In this document: positions 17,100 through 23,248 of the stretch, piece by piece
Layout: each line of letters opens with the position of its first letter
Numbering within the stretch: position 1 is the first letter of the stretch
Assembly (NCBI RefSeq): GCF_015056685.1
Contig: NZ_SVFW01000026.1
Coordinates: 32,008-55,255 of the forward strand
Source of the DNA: Butyrivibrio sp.
GTDB lineage: Bacteria > Bacillota > Clostridia > Lachnospirales > Lachnospiraceae
Length of the DNA: 23,248 nt
Reading direction: 5' to 3'
The notes under the pieces: generated by a model
Databases searched by the model: none
The model's input: the letters and a program-made list of their open reading frames with translations, nothing else
Told to the model about the DNA's origin: nothing
Translations under genes and position numbers: made by a program

Positions 17100-17291
17100 T
17101 CATCTATCTTTTTTGGAGTTTTGAGCGACCTCTTTAAAAATTTGAAGTGCAACTTTAGTCCAATCAATGCCGCCGGCAATCATATCTAACTGTTCATCAG
17201 TTAGTTCTACTTTAGAGATATTAAGTTTCTTCATGGCATCATCCATATTACTGGAGCTGTTGATGATCTTTTCAGCTTCTTCTATTTTCAT
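17100..17291 (-). CDS. Small double-glycine-leader precursor peptide, Nif11-like
   Basis: A 63-aa peptide whose layout is that of an exported peptide precursor. It has a long helical leader (1-41) ending in VELTDEQLDMIAGG, which closely resembles Nif11-type leaders, then a short mature part (42-63: IDWTKVALQIFKEVAQNSKK with a DR end). The Gly-Gly pair is the expected cut site of a bifunctional peptidase-ABC exporter. The mature part has no Cys and could form an amphipathic helix with a basic end. AGGAGGGATTATC on the minus strand is a strong ribosome site 7 bases before the ATG, and the shared terminator lies right after the stop. No exporter or tailoring enzyme is adjacent. It might be a bacteriocin or a signal peptide; neither is proven. 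Confidence 0.72.
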   Translation of the reverse strand: MKIEEAEKIINSSSNMDDAMKKLNISKVELTDEQLDMIAGGIDWTKVALQIFKEVAQNSKKDR

Positions 17292-17395
17292 GATAATCCC
17301 TCCTATTTGCGTAATCCTATATCTATCATATATTTATTAATACGACTAAGCGATGATTTTGTTGTTAGATTTTTATAAATTAAAAATAAACTTTT

Positions 17396-17425
17396 TTTAC
17401 GCAATGACTTAGAAAATGGTATCAT
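17396..17425 (+). promoter_or_regulatory. Probable promoter for the HD-domain gene
   Basis: An extended -10, TGGTATCAT (17417-17425), has a weak -35 (TTTACG, 17396-17401) 18 bases upstream of the TATCAT hexamer. It is about 40 bases before the proposed start codon. Confidence 0.45.
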
Positions 17426-17464
17426 TGGAACGTACAATTAATGTAATCGAGGTTGAAAAGAAAG

Positions 17465-18235
17465 ATGCATATAGACAGGAAAAGAGTAAAAGAGCAGTTT
17501 GCAGCATATACAAGGAATTATGACCCAGCAAATCCAAAGATAGCGCTCAAAATAGCTCATACATACAGAGTAGCAGATAACTGCGAAGAAATAGCAAAAA
17601 GCCTTGAACTTGATGATGAGGATATTGAATTTGCATGGCTTTCAGGTATGTTACATGATGTAGGAAGATTTGAACAAATCAAAAGATATAATACTTTCAT
17701 TGACTCTGAGTCTGTTGACCATGCTGAATTTGGAGCAGACCTTCTTTTTGAAGAGGAAAAACTTATCAAAGATTATATTGATTTCAGGTCATGGGATAAG
17801 AATCTTGAGATAGTGATCAGACAGCACAACAAGTATAGGATTGATAGCCTGATATCGGGGAAAACACTTGTTTTTTGCAATATTCTAAGGGATGCTGACA
17901 AGGTTGATATTCTGAGAGTAAATGTAGAGACACCTATGGAAGAAATCTATAATGTGACAAGAGAAGTGCTTTTTTCATCGGGAGTCTCACAAAAAGTCAT
18001 GGATCAGGTCAGAGAACATCATGCTATATTTCGTGATATCATGGTTTCACCTGCGGAACACCTCATTGGTCACATAGCACTTTCTTTTGAACTTGTATAT
18101 CCAAAGAGCTGGGAACTGGCCAAAGAACAGGGATATCTGTATCAAATGTTTGACTTCCCGACTAATAATGACAGTACTAAAAAGGCTCTTGAGGAAACCA
18201 AAGCAGAGCTTGAAAGCTTTTATAAAAGATTGTAA
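17465..18235 (+). CDS. HD-domain metal-dependent phosphohydrolase
   Basis: An HD-superfamily hydrolase, by family acting on a nucleotide or phosphate ester in the cytoplasm. The 256-aa protein shows the ordered metal-binding residues: His32 (AHTYRVADNCEEIA), the His64-Asp65 pair in SGMLHDVGRF, His86 in SVDHAEFGADLL, His121 in RQHNKYR and Asp143 in ILRDADKVDIL. The start is the ATG at 17465, with GAGG (17449-17452) as a distant ribosome site. A TTG at 17453 would add four residues but has no room for a ribosome site. It has its own terminator at 18312. It sits between the Nif11-like peptide gene and the paired peptide genes, but nothing in its sequence ties it to peptide maturation. The substrate is unknown. 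Confidence 0.85.
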   Translation: MHIDRKRVKEQFAAYTRNYDPANPKIALKIAHTYRVADNCEEIAKSLELDDEDIEFAWLSGMLHDVGRFEQIKRYNTFIDSESVDHAEFGADLLFEEEKLIKDYIDFRSWDKNLEIVIRQHNKYRIDSLISGKTLVFCNILRDADKVDILRVNVETPMEEIYNVTREVLFSSGVSQKVMDQVREHHAIFRDIMVSPAEHLIGHIALSFELVYPKSWELAKEQGYLYQMFDFPTNNDSTKKALEETKAELESFYKRL

Positions 18236-18311
18236 GAGATGGGGAATAGATTCATCAAAGGTGAAAAAGAGATAGCTGTAAAATGAATACAGATGTAGTA
18301 TCATAGAAGAT

Positions 18312-18353
18312 GCCTTATGACGAGCTGAAAATGACTTGCCATAAGGCTTTTTT
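18312..18353 (+). terminator. Terminator after the HD-domain gene
   Basis: An 8-bp stem GCCTTATG / CATAAGGC (18312-18319 with 18340-18347) has a 20-base loop and is followed by six T residues. It lies 77 bases after the stop codon; no gene lies in between. Confidence 0.75.
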
Positions 18354-18408
18354 AATGCCCGAAAATTAGGCTGTTGAAAAGACGCATAAATAATAGCCAT
18401 TTTATTAA

Positions 18409-18433
18409 TTGGTTCGTATAAATTATTAACCAA
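18409..18433. repeat. Inverted repeat TTGGTT-N13-AACCAA upstream of the peptide pair
   Basis: A 6-bp inverted repeat spans an A+T-rich stretch containing TATAAA (18417-18422), about 40 bases before the first peptide gene. It could be an operator over the promoter; no clear -35/-10 pair was found here. Confidence 0.35.
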
Positions 18434-18473
18434 AGTAAATTCCGTGTCGATATAGACCTTAGGAGGTACAGTT

Positions 18474-18698
18474 ATGGCTGATAAAAATATTAACAGTATT
18501 TCAGATGAGGAACTTGAAGAGGTAGCTGGTGGTAAAGGATTTGGTAAATCTTCAACGGCATATACAAGAGAGATGAAGCGTCAGAAGAAAGTTGAACAAC
18601 TGGCAAAAGAAGCAGTAGGACGAATGGATCCAAACGATCCTTCATCCTGGTTCCAGACAGTAGCAGATGTGTTCGATGAAAAATACGAAAAAAAATAA
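18474..18698 (+). CDS. Small double-glycine-leader peptide, paralogue A
   Basis: A 74-aa peptide with a perfect AGGAGG ribosome site (18461-18466) 7 bases before the ATG. The leader is 20 residues and ends ISDEELEEVAGG, the consensus for double-glycine leaders (E-L/E-x-x-V-x-G-G). The mature part (21-74) starts KGFGKSSTAY and continues with a charged helical segment (EMKRQKKVEQLAKEAVGRM), then PNDPSSWFQTV and an acidic/basic end. There is no Cys, so lanthionine or disulfide chemistry is not expected. It is followed 61 bases later by a clear paralogue. Likely exported and cut after Gly20 by a peptidase-ABC transporter encoded elsewhere. Role (bacteriocin, pheromone or other) unknown. Confidence 0.75.
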   Translation: MADKNINSISDEELEEVAGGKGFGKSSTAYTREMKRQKKVEQLAKEAVGRMDPNDPSSWFQTVADVFDEKYEKK

Positions 18699-18759
18699 GA
18701 ATAATTCTTTTCATTTCTATAGTTAATGAAAATGATATTTAGTCGAAGGAGGATTCATT

Positions 18760-18981
18760 ATGTCAGAAAATAATAAGAGAAAATTTATGGATGAAGAACT
18801 CGAAAATGTAGCAGGCGGTGGTCGATTAGGCCATTCAAATTTAGCTGCAAGAGAGATGAAGCGCCAAGAGCAAGTTGAACAACTGGCAAAAAAAGCAGTA
18901 GGACGAATGAATCCAAACGATCCCACATCTTGGTTTCAAACAGTCACTGAAGTATTCGATGAAAACGCCGGAAAACAATAA
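18760..18981 (+). CDS. Small double-glycine-leader peptide, paralogue B
   Basis: A 73-aa peptide with ribosome site AAGGAGG (18746-18752) 7 bases before the ATG. The leader, also 20 residues, ends FMDEELENVAGG. The mature part begins GRLGHSNLAA and then matches paralogue A at 31 of 38 positions across residues 31-68 (hand count), including VEQLAK, AVGRM, PNDP, SWFQTV and VFDE. The N-terminal ten residues of the mature part and the extreme C-terminus differ. DNA is also alike, with identical blocks such as GTTGAACAACTGGCAAAA and GCAGTAGGACGAATG, so the pair arose by tandem duplication. A terminator follows, and the two genes probably share one transcript. No Cys. A two-peptide system or diversified signals are possible. 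Confidence 0.75.
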   Translation: MSENNKRKFMDEELENVAGGGRLGHSNLAAREMKRQEQVEQLAKKAVGRMNPNDPTSWFQTVTEVFDENAGKQ

Positions 18982-19012
18982 GAATTTGTATTATATTTTT
19001 ATTATAGATAAG

Positions 19013-19047
19013 AAATGCGCTTGTTTTGTCAGGCGCATTTTTTATTT
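19013..19047 (+). terminator. Terminator after the peptide pair
   Basis: An 11-bp stem (19013-19023 with 19030-19040; one G-U pair) with core AAATGCGC / GCGCATTT and a TTTTGT loop is followed by TTTATTTT. It begins 31 bases after the second peptide stop. Confidence 0.88.
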
Positions 19048-19300
19048 TGCATTAATTCATGAATTCCAACCCACTAATGCAGCTCCTAAAAGAAAGTCTC
19101 ACAAAACTTGGATCATAGAGAAGAGGGAAAATGTTTGTTTGGGGCGGGGGATGATCATATATCATGCTTCGCCTTTGTCTATAAATAGAGCAAGGAAGCA
19201 TCTGGTTTTTAACTGGTTTTAACATTTGGTGAAATTTTGGGGAAATATAAAAAAATTGTTAAAAGCTCCCAAGTTTCTGCGAAACAATAGCACTAAACTA
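19048..19300. other. Non-coding gap between the peptide locus and the restriction-modification locus
   Basis: No gene with a ribosome site or recognisable product was seen in this stretch. It contains a G-rich patch (TTTGGGGCGGGGGATG, 19139-19154), a partly palindromic ATGATCATATATCAT (19151-19165) and a near-repeat TGGTTTTTAAC / TGGTTTTAAC (19203-19222). It marks the boundary of the RM locus and may contain an old junction, but no target-site duplication could be assigned. Confidence 0.5.
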
Positions 19301-19360
19301 ATGCGCAATGGTATAATTATTTTTGGTTACTATAGTCTTCAATTATGGAGAATTGCGCAT
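19301..19360. promoter_or_regulatory. Promoter with 9-bp inverted repeat at the RM regulator gene
   Basis: An exact extended -10, TGGTATAAT (19309-19317), is flanked by perfect inverted copies ATGCGCAAT (19301-19309) and ATTGCGCAT (19352-19360). The second copy covers the ATG of the regulator. The half-sites are 51 bases apart centre to centre, close to five helical turns. The layout suggests an operator pair for autoregulation by the small HTH protein it controls. No good -35 hexamer is present, as expected for an extended -10 promoter. Confidence 0.55.
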
Positions 19361-19577
19361 GCAAAAAAGGATTATAAGTTATAACAGATTATGGAAGCTG
19401 CTCATTGATAAGAAGATGACCAAAGCTGATCTTCGAAAAGCTGTAGAGATGTCTCCTAATACCATGACCAAGATGACAAAAGATGAAGAGGTATCCATGG
19501 GGATTATATTAAAGATTGCTAATTATCTGGATTGTGACATTAGTGACATGATGGAATTAGTAAAGAAAGAGGTATGA
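19359..19577 (+). CDS. Small Cro/C1-type HTH regulator of the RM locus
   Basis: A 72-aa DNA-binding protein of the short Cro/C1 (XRE, HTH_26-like) type: an opening helix SYNRLWKLLIDKKMTKADLR (8-27), then the HTH MSPNTMTKMTKDEEVSMGII (31-50) and a C-terminal helix (LKIANYLDCDISDMMEL). The ATG at 19359 is preferred because GGAG (19347-19350) is 8 bases upstream; a TTG at 19323 in frame would lie at the predicted transcription start. The stop overlaps the hsdM start by four bases, so it is translated together with the methylase. Such small regulators ahead of Type I hsdM probably time methylase and nuclease expression, like C proteins of Type II systems (inference). Confidence 0.88.
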   Translation: MQKRIISYNRLWKLLIDKKMTKADLRKAVEMSPNTMTKMTKDEEVSMGIILKIANYLDCDISDMMELVKKEV

Positions 19578-21049
19578 ATACAATAATGATTACAGGCGAT
19601 TTAAAGAACAAGATTGACAAAATATGGGAGACATTTTGGACAGGAGGAATAACCAATCCTCTTGATGTCATCGAACAGTTTACTTATTTGCTTTTCATCA
19701 AACAGCTTGATGACGTTGAAACCACCAAAGAAAACGAAGCGAATTTCCTTGGGGTGGCTTATGAACCGATGTTTCCAGGTGATTGCCAGAAATATAGGTG
19801 GAGTAAGTTTAAGAACCTTGGGTCTGCAGAAGAGATGTATGATCTTGTGCTGAATGGGGTATTTCCGTTTATAAAGAATCTTCACCAGGACGGTGATTCT
19901 GCTTACTCCAAGTATATGGGTGATGCAATTTTTAAAATTCCTACAGCTGCAATGCTCACTAAGATTGTTGATGGAATTGATCAGCTTGAACTTGGAAATG
20001 AAGATACAAAGGGAGATTTGTACGAGTATCTGCTTTCAAAAGTTGCAACAGCTGGTACAAATGGTCAGTTTAGAACACCAAGACATATTATTGAAATGAT
20101 GGTTGAGATTACAAAACCTCAGCCGGATGATTTTATTATCGATCCGGCCATGGGTTCTGCAGGTTTCCTTATCGCAGCACAGAACTATCTTCGTAAAAAC
20201 CATCAAGATATGTTTTTGGATGAGAAAAAGAGGAATCACTTCAATAACGACATGTTCTATGGGAATGATATGGACAGAACTATGCTCCGTATTGGTGCCA
20301 TGAATATGCTGCTGCATGGAGTTGAAAATCCGAATATCTCATATAGAGATAGCCTGTCAGAGCAGAACACGGATGTCGAAAAGTATTCATTGGTACTTGC
20401 CAATCCACCTTTTAAAGGAAGTTTGGACTATGAGGCCGTGTCTGCAGATCTTTTGAAAGTCACTAAGACCAAGAAGACTGAGCTGTTGTTCCTTGCATTA
20501 TTCCTTAGAATTCTCAAAAAAGGTGGTCGAGGAGCAGTTATTGTTCCTGATGGAGTTCTCTTTGGATCCAGTAATGCACATAAGCAGATAAGAAAAGAGA
20601 TTATAGACAACAACAAACTTGATGCTGTTATTTCAATGCCAAGCGGAGTATTTAAGCCATACGCCGGAGTTTCAACAGCAATACTGGTATTTACCAAGAC
20701 TGGTAGTGGTGGAACAGATAAAGTATGGTTTTATGACATGAAGGCTGATGGTTACAGCTTGGATGATAAGAGACAGGAAGTTACAGAAAATGATATTCCT
20801 GACATTATCAGTAGATATAACAATCTGGATGCAGAGGTAGACAGGAAGAGAACAGATCAGAGCTTCTTTGTTCCAGTAGAAGATATTGTGGCGAATGATT
20901 ACGATCTTTCCATAAACAAATATAAAGAAGTGGTTTATGAAAAGGTTGAATATGAGCCCACCGATGTAATCATGGAAAAGATTGAAGCAATTGAGTCTGA
21001 AATTCAGACTGAGTTTGCTGAGCTTAAGAAACTGTTGAACGTAAAATAA
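19574..21049 (+). CDS. hsdM: Type I restriction-modification DNA methylase subunit HsdM
   Basis: The N6-adenine methylase of a Type I RM system; it forms M2S with HsdS to methylate, and joins HsdR to cut. The 491-aa protein has the HsdM N-terminal helical domain (about 8-130: IDKIWETFWTGGITNPLDVI, LLFIKQLDD) and the Rossmann catalytic domain. AdoMet motif I is DPAMGSAGFL (190-199), and the catalytic motif IV is NPPF (277-280). GQFRTPRHIIEMMV (164-177) is the typical linker before motif I. Length is normal. The start overlaps the regulator's stop (ATGA). The stop is 23 bases from hsdS. No hsdR is in the window; it probably lies to the right. Confidence 0.96.
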   Translation: MNTIMITGDLKNKIDKIWETFWTGGITNPLDVIEQFTYLLFIKQLDDVETTKENEANFLGVAYEPMFPGDCQKYRWSKFKNLGSAEEMYDLVLNGVFPFIKNLHQDGDSAYSKYMGDAIFKIPTAAMLTKIVDGIDQLELGNEDTKGDLYEYLLSKVATAGTNGQFRTPRHIIEMMVEITKPQPDDFIIDPAMGSAGFLIAAQNYLRKNHQDMFLDEKKRNHFNNDMFYGNDMDRTMLRIGAMNMLLHGVENPNISYRDSLSEQNTDVEKYSLVLANPPFKGSLDYEAVSADLLKVTKTKKTELLFLALFLRILKKGGRGAVIVPDGVLFGSSNAHKQIRKEIIDNNKLDAVISMPSGVFKPYAGVSTAILVFTKTGSGGTDKVWFYDMKADGYSLDDKRQEVTENDIPDIISRYNNLDAEVDRKRTDQSFFVPVEDIVANDYDLSINKYKEVVYEKVEYEPTDVIMEKIEAIESEIQTEFAELKKLLNVK

Positions 21050-21061
21050 ATTGAGATTTGT
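21048..21061 (+). repeat. 14-bp direct repeat before hsdS (copy 1)
   Basis: AAATTGAGATTTGT overlaps the hsdM stop and ends 11 bases before the hsdS ATG. The identical 14-mer occurs at 23172-23185 just after the recombinase gene, so the two copies bracket hsdS plus recombinase. It may be a recombination site. Confidence 0.6.
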
Positions 21062-21072
21062 AGGGATGATAG

Positions 21073-22149
21073 ATGAGAGTAAAACTTGAAGATGTTTGTG
21101 AGCGTGGCTCATCAAATTTAAAACAGTCAGATATTATAGATGCTACAGGAGATTATCCTATTTATGGAGCATCGGGATATATCGGAAATGTTGATTTTTA
21201 CCATCAAGATAAGCCATATGTTGCTGTAGTTAAGGATGGTGCTGGAATAGGAAGAACAACATTGCATCCGGCTAAATCTTCAGTGATAGGCACGATGCAG
21301 TATTTGCTGCCTAAAGAAAATGTTTTGCCTGAATACCTTTGCTATGTTGTTAGGTATATGCATCTTGAAAAGTATTTTACTGGTGCAACTATACCGCATA
21401 TATATTTTAAAGATTATAAAAATGAGCAATTTAATTTAGATTCATTAGAGAGACAAGCAGAGATTGTAGATATCCTTGGTAAATGTGAAAGAGTAATTGT
21501 ATCAAGAGAAGATGAACTTCAAAAACTCGACGAACTCATCAAAGCCCGATTTGTCGAGCTCTTTGGTGATCCAATAAAAAATACAAAATCACTAATGGTA
21601 AAGCGACTTGAAGAACTTGGAACATGGAATAGTGGTGGTACGCCATCTCGTACGAAGCCAGAGTATTTTACTGGTGACATAAACTGGTATTCTGCAGGTG
21701 AATTGAATTCGTTATATTTACATGGATCAATTGAAAAAATAACAGCTTCTGCTATAGAGGAAAGTGCAGCAAAGCTCTTTAGAGCTGGAAGCATGCTTGT
21801 TGGAATGTACGATACTGCTGCATTTAAAATGGGAATTCTCAAAGAAGATTCTGCATCAAATCAGGCATGCGCATGTATAGAACCTAACGAATCAGTAAAT
21901 ATAGTTTGGTTATATTATGCTCTGTCATTGATGAAAGAAAACTATCTCTCACAAAGAAGAGGCGTGCGTCAGAAAAATTTAAATCTAGGAATGATAAGGG
22001 GCTTTGAACTGCCTGTAGCAGAAAAGAAAGATCAGGACGAATTTGTTAAGTTTGTCGAACAGATCGACAAATCAAAAGTTGCAGTGCAAAAGTCTTTGGA
22101 TGAGACTCAAAAGCTGTTTGATAGTTTAATGCAAGAATACTTTGGATAA
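21073..22149 (+). CDS. hsdS: Type I restriction-modification specificity subunit HsdS
   Basis: HsdS recognises the two halves of the target sequence. The 358-aa protein has the expected two target-recognition domains separated by helical conserved regions. TRD1 covers about 1-130 (with YPIYGASGYIGN and VAVVKDGAGIGRTT). The central conserved helix is about 130-172 (ERQAEIVDILGKCERVIVSR, then KLDELIKARFVELFGDP). TRD2 covers about 178-310 (TWNSGGTPSRTKPEYFTGDI, WYSAGEL, GVRQKNLNLGMIRGFELPV), and a C-terminal conserved helix follows (QIDKSKVAVQKSLDETQKLF). It is somewhat short for HsdS (about 400) but appears complete. The start ATG follows GTAGGGATGATAG, a modest ribosome site. The target cannot be read from sequence. 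The neighbouring recombinase suggests exchange or inversion of TRDs with other cassettes. Confidence 0.94.
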   Translation: MRVKLEDVCERGSSNLKQSDIIDATGDYPIYGASGYIGNVDFYHQDKPYVAVVKDGAGIGRTTLHPAKSSVIGTMQYLLPKENVLPEYLCYVVRYMHLEKYFTGATIPHIYFKDYKNEQFNLDSLERQAEIVDILGKCERVIVSREDELQKLDELIKARFVELFGDPIKNTKSLMVKRLEELGTWNSGGTPSRTKPEYFTGDINWYSAGELNSLYLHGSIEKITASAIEESAAKLFRAGSMLVGMYDTAAFKMGILKEDSASNQACACIEPNESVNIVWLYYALSLMKENYLSQRRGVRQKNLNLGMIRGFELPVAEKKDQDEFVKFVEQIDKSKVAVQKSLDETQKLFDSLMQEYFG

Positions 22150-22170
22150 AAACTAATTATGGATGTAGGA

Positions 22171-22200
22171 TGCTGGTACCAAGGAGGAAGTGTACCAGTA
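22171..22200 (+). promoter_or_regulatory. Hairpin presenting the ribosome site of the recombinase gene
   Basis: An inverted repeat CTGGTAC / GTACCAG (22173-22179 with 22192-22198), extendable to 9 bp with one G-U, has the Shine-Dalgarno AAGGAGG (22181-22187) in its 12-base loop. The stem ends at the A of the start codon. It could control translation or be a protein-binding site. Confidence 0.5.
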
Positions 22201-23168
22201 TGGAAACAAAGGTTGTTGCGGTTCTGAATGAAATGGCAGAGTATCTTTCTGTTGCTCAAATGAAGAAACTTCAGGAAGTAATGTTGAAGGCATTTTCGGC
22301 AGAAGAGGCTGAGAAGAAGGATATCTCGAATGAGGATTATCTTAAAATGTTCTTGGATGCAAAGAAGATAGAGGGATGCTCGGATAGGACAATACAGTAT
22401 TATCAGGCAACAGTAGAAAAAATGCTCATTTCAGTTACTACGCCTATTAGAAAGATAACAACAGAAAGAATGCGTGAGTACCTTTCTGAATATCAGCAAG
22501 TAAACAACTGCAGCAAAGTTACAGTGGATAATGTAAGACGCAATATATCAAGCTTCTATTCATGGCTTGAGGAAGAAAACTATATTCTGAAGAGCCCAAT
22601 GAGAAGAATTCATAAGATTAAAACCAATCAGCAGGTCAAAGAAGTTATATCTGATGAAGATATAGAAAAGATTAGAGACAACTGTTCCTGTCAAAGAGAT
22701 CTGGCGATGATAGATCTGCTGTATTCTACAGGTATTCGTGTAGGAGAACTGGTGAACCTTAATATTGCAGACATCGATTTTGATGCTAGAGAATGCATTG
22801 TTTTTGGTAAAGGTGGTAAAGAAAGAAAAGTTTATTTTGACGCAAAAGCAAAATTACATATACAAGACTATCTCAGCAGTAGGGATGATAATAATCCGGC
22901 ATTATTCGTATCGTTGGATGCTCCGCATGACAGGCTAAAAATAAGCGGTGTAGAGATACGAGTTAGGCAATTGGGGAGAAGTTTAACGCTTCAAAGAATT
23001 TTTCCTCATAAGTTCAGAAGGTCAGCTGCAACAAGGGCTATTGACAAAGGGATGCCAATAGAGCAGGTTCAGAGGCTCCTTGGTCACTCGCAGATCAGTA
23101 CGACTATGCACTATGCAATCGTTAATCAGAATAATGTAAAAACATCTCATCAGAAATACTTATCCTGA
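22200..23168 (+). CDS. Tyrosine recombinase (XerC/D-type) associated with hsdS
   Basis: A site-specific recombinase of the phage integrase family. The 322-aa protein has an N-terminal SAM-like DNA-binding domain (about 43-135: YLKMFLDAKKIEGCSDRTIQ, VRRNISSFYSWLEEENYILK) and a catalytic domain (about 150-320). All active-site residues are visible: Arg180 in YSTGIRVGEL, Lys204 in FGKGGKERK, His270 and Arg273 in FPHKFRRSAAT, His296 in LLGHSQISTT and nucleophile Tyr305 in MHYAIV. The ATG at 22200 is chosen because AAGGAGG lies 12 bases upstream; an in-frame ATG at 22170 has no ribosome site. Recombinases in this position typically invert or swap hsdS segments to change DNA target specificity. It could instead be the integrase of a small mobile unit. 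Confidence 0.92.
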   Translation: METKVVAVLNEMAEYLSVAQMKKLQEVMLKAFSAEEAEKKDISNEDYLKMFLDAKKIEGCSDRTIQYYQATVEKMLISVTTPIRKITTERMREYLSEYQQVNNCSKVTVDNVRRNISSFYSWLEEENYILKSPMRRIHKIKTNQQVKEVISDEDIEKIRDNCSCQRDLAMIDLLYSTGIRVGELVNLNIADIDFDARECIVFGKGGKERKVYFDAKAKLHIQDYLSSRDDNNPALFVSLDAPHDRLKISGVEIRVRQLGRSLTLQRIFPHKFRRSAATRAIDKGMPIEQVQRLLGHSQISTTMHYAIVNQNNVKTSHQKYLS

Positions 23169-23171
23169 GTC

Positions 23172-23185
23172 AAATTGAGATTTGT
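23172..23185 (+). repeat. 14-bp direct repeat after the recombinase gene (copy 2)
   Basis: Identical to 21048-21061 (AAATTGAGATTTGT) and starting 4 bases after the recombinase stop. The sequence beyond (to 23248) carries no recognisable gene; an ATG at 23240 with a weak ribosome site could open a gene outside the window. Confidence 0.6.
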
Positions 23186-23248
23186 CGAGTTGACGAGTCA
23201 TATCAAAATTGAATATATATTTGACGATAAAGAGTGGTAATGGTAGTA

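Noticed and set aside
18959..19222. 87-codon plus-strand frame overlapping the end of peptide B
   Set aside because: It overlaps a real gene and a strong terminator, has no ribosome site and its composition does not look coding.
20672..21115. 147-codon minus-strand frame opposite the hsdM-hsdS junction
   Set aside because: Antisense to two well-supported genes, with no ribosome site and no recognisable protein features.
23186..23248. Short open frames at the right edge, including one on the minus strand ending near 23162
   Set aside because: Too short at the window edge, with no recognisable residues; they cannot be told from chance.

Overview
The window looks like a chromosomal segment from a low-GC Gram-positive anaerobe of the Lachnospiraceae, most like Butyrivibrio or its relatives. 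This is inferred from the sepF / lspA / RluD-type pseudouridine synthase order, a stand-alone 'cytidylate kinase-like' protein, acidic surface proteins with VLGxxR motifs ahead of a C-terminal membrane helix, strong AGGAGG ribosome sites and A+T-rich spacers. No rRNA, tRNA, CRISPR array or insertion sequence was seen.

Region 1 (1-4353) is housekeeping. It holds the end of a probable HlyD-like adaptor gene, sepF (FtsZ anchoring) with its own promoter and terminator, then a tight row of aroB (shikimate pathway), lspA (lipoprotein signal peptidase), an S4/RluA-family pseudouridine synthase and a cytidylate-kinase-like protein.

Region 2 (4407-7717) is a translationally coupled pair: a membrane GGDEF protein with an extracellular sensor region, and an oligopeptide-binding (SBP_bac_5) lipoprotein. 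No permease genes are present.

Region 3 (7903-17028) is a cell-surface and signalling block. It contains an uncharacterised 197-aa protein, a 787-aa surface protein with about twelve 20-residue V-x-V-G-G-N-V-T-G repeats, a multi-pass membrane SpoIIE-type PP2C phosphatase, a very large secreted clostripain-family (C11) protease with an acidic tail, and a lone cyclic-nucleotide-binding-type domain without a DNA-binding domain.

Region 4 (17064-19047) is the most novel part. Three small genes encode peptides with double-glycine leaders. One is a Nif11-like precursor on the minus strand. The other two are tandem paralogues on the plus strand whose mature parts are closely conserved and contain no cysteine. 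An HD-domain hydrolase lies between them, and no transporter, protease or modifying enzyme is seen nearby.

Region 5 (19301-23248) is a Type I restriction-modification locus: a small Cro/C1-type regulator with a 9-bp inverted repeat spanning its promoter and start codon, hsdM, hsdS and a tyrosine recombinase. A 14-bp direct repeat lies just before hsdS and just after the recombinase. This layout suggests a shuffling (phase-variable) specificity locus. hsdR and any further hsdS cassettes would lie beyond the right edge.
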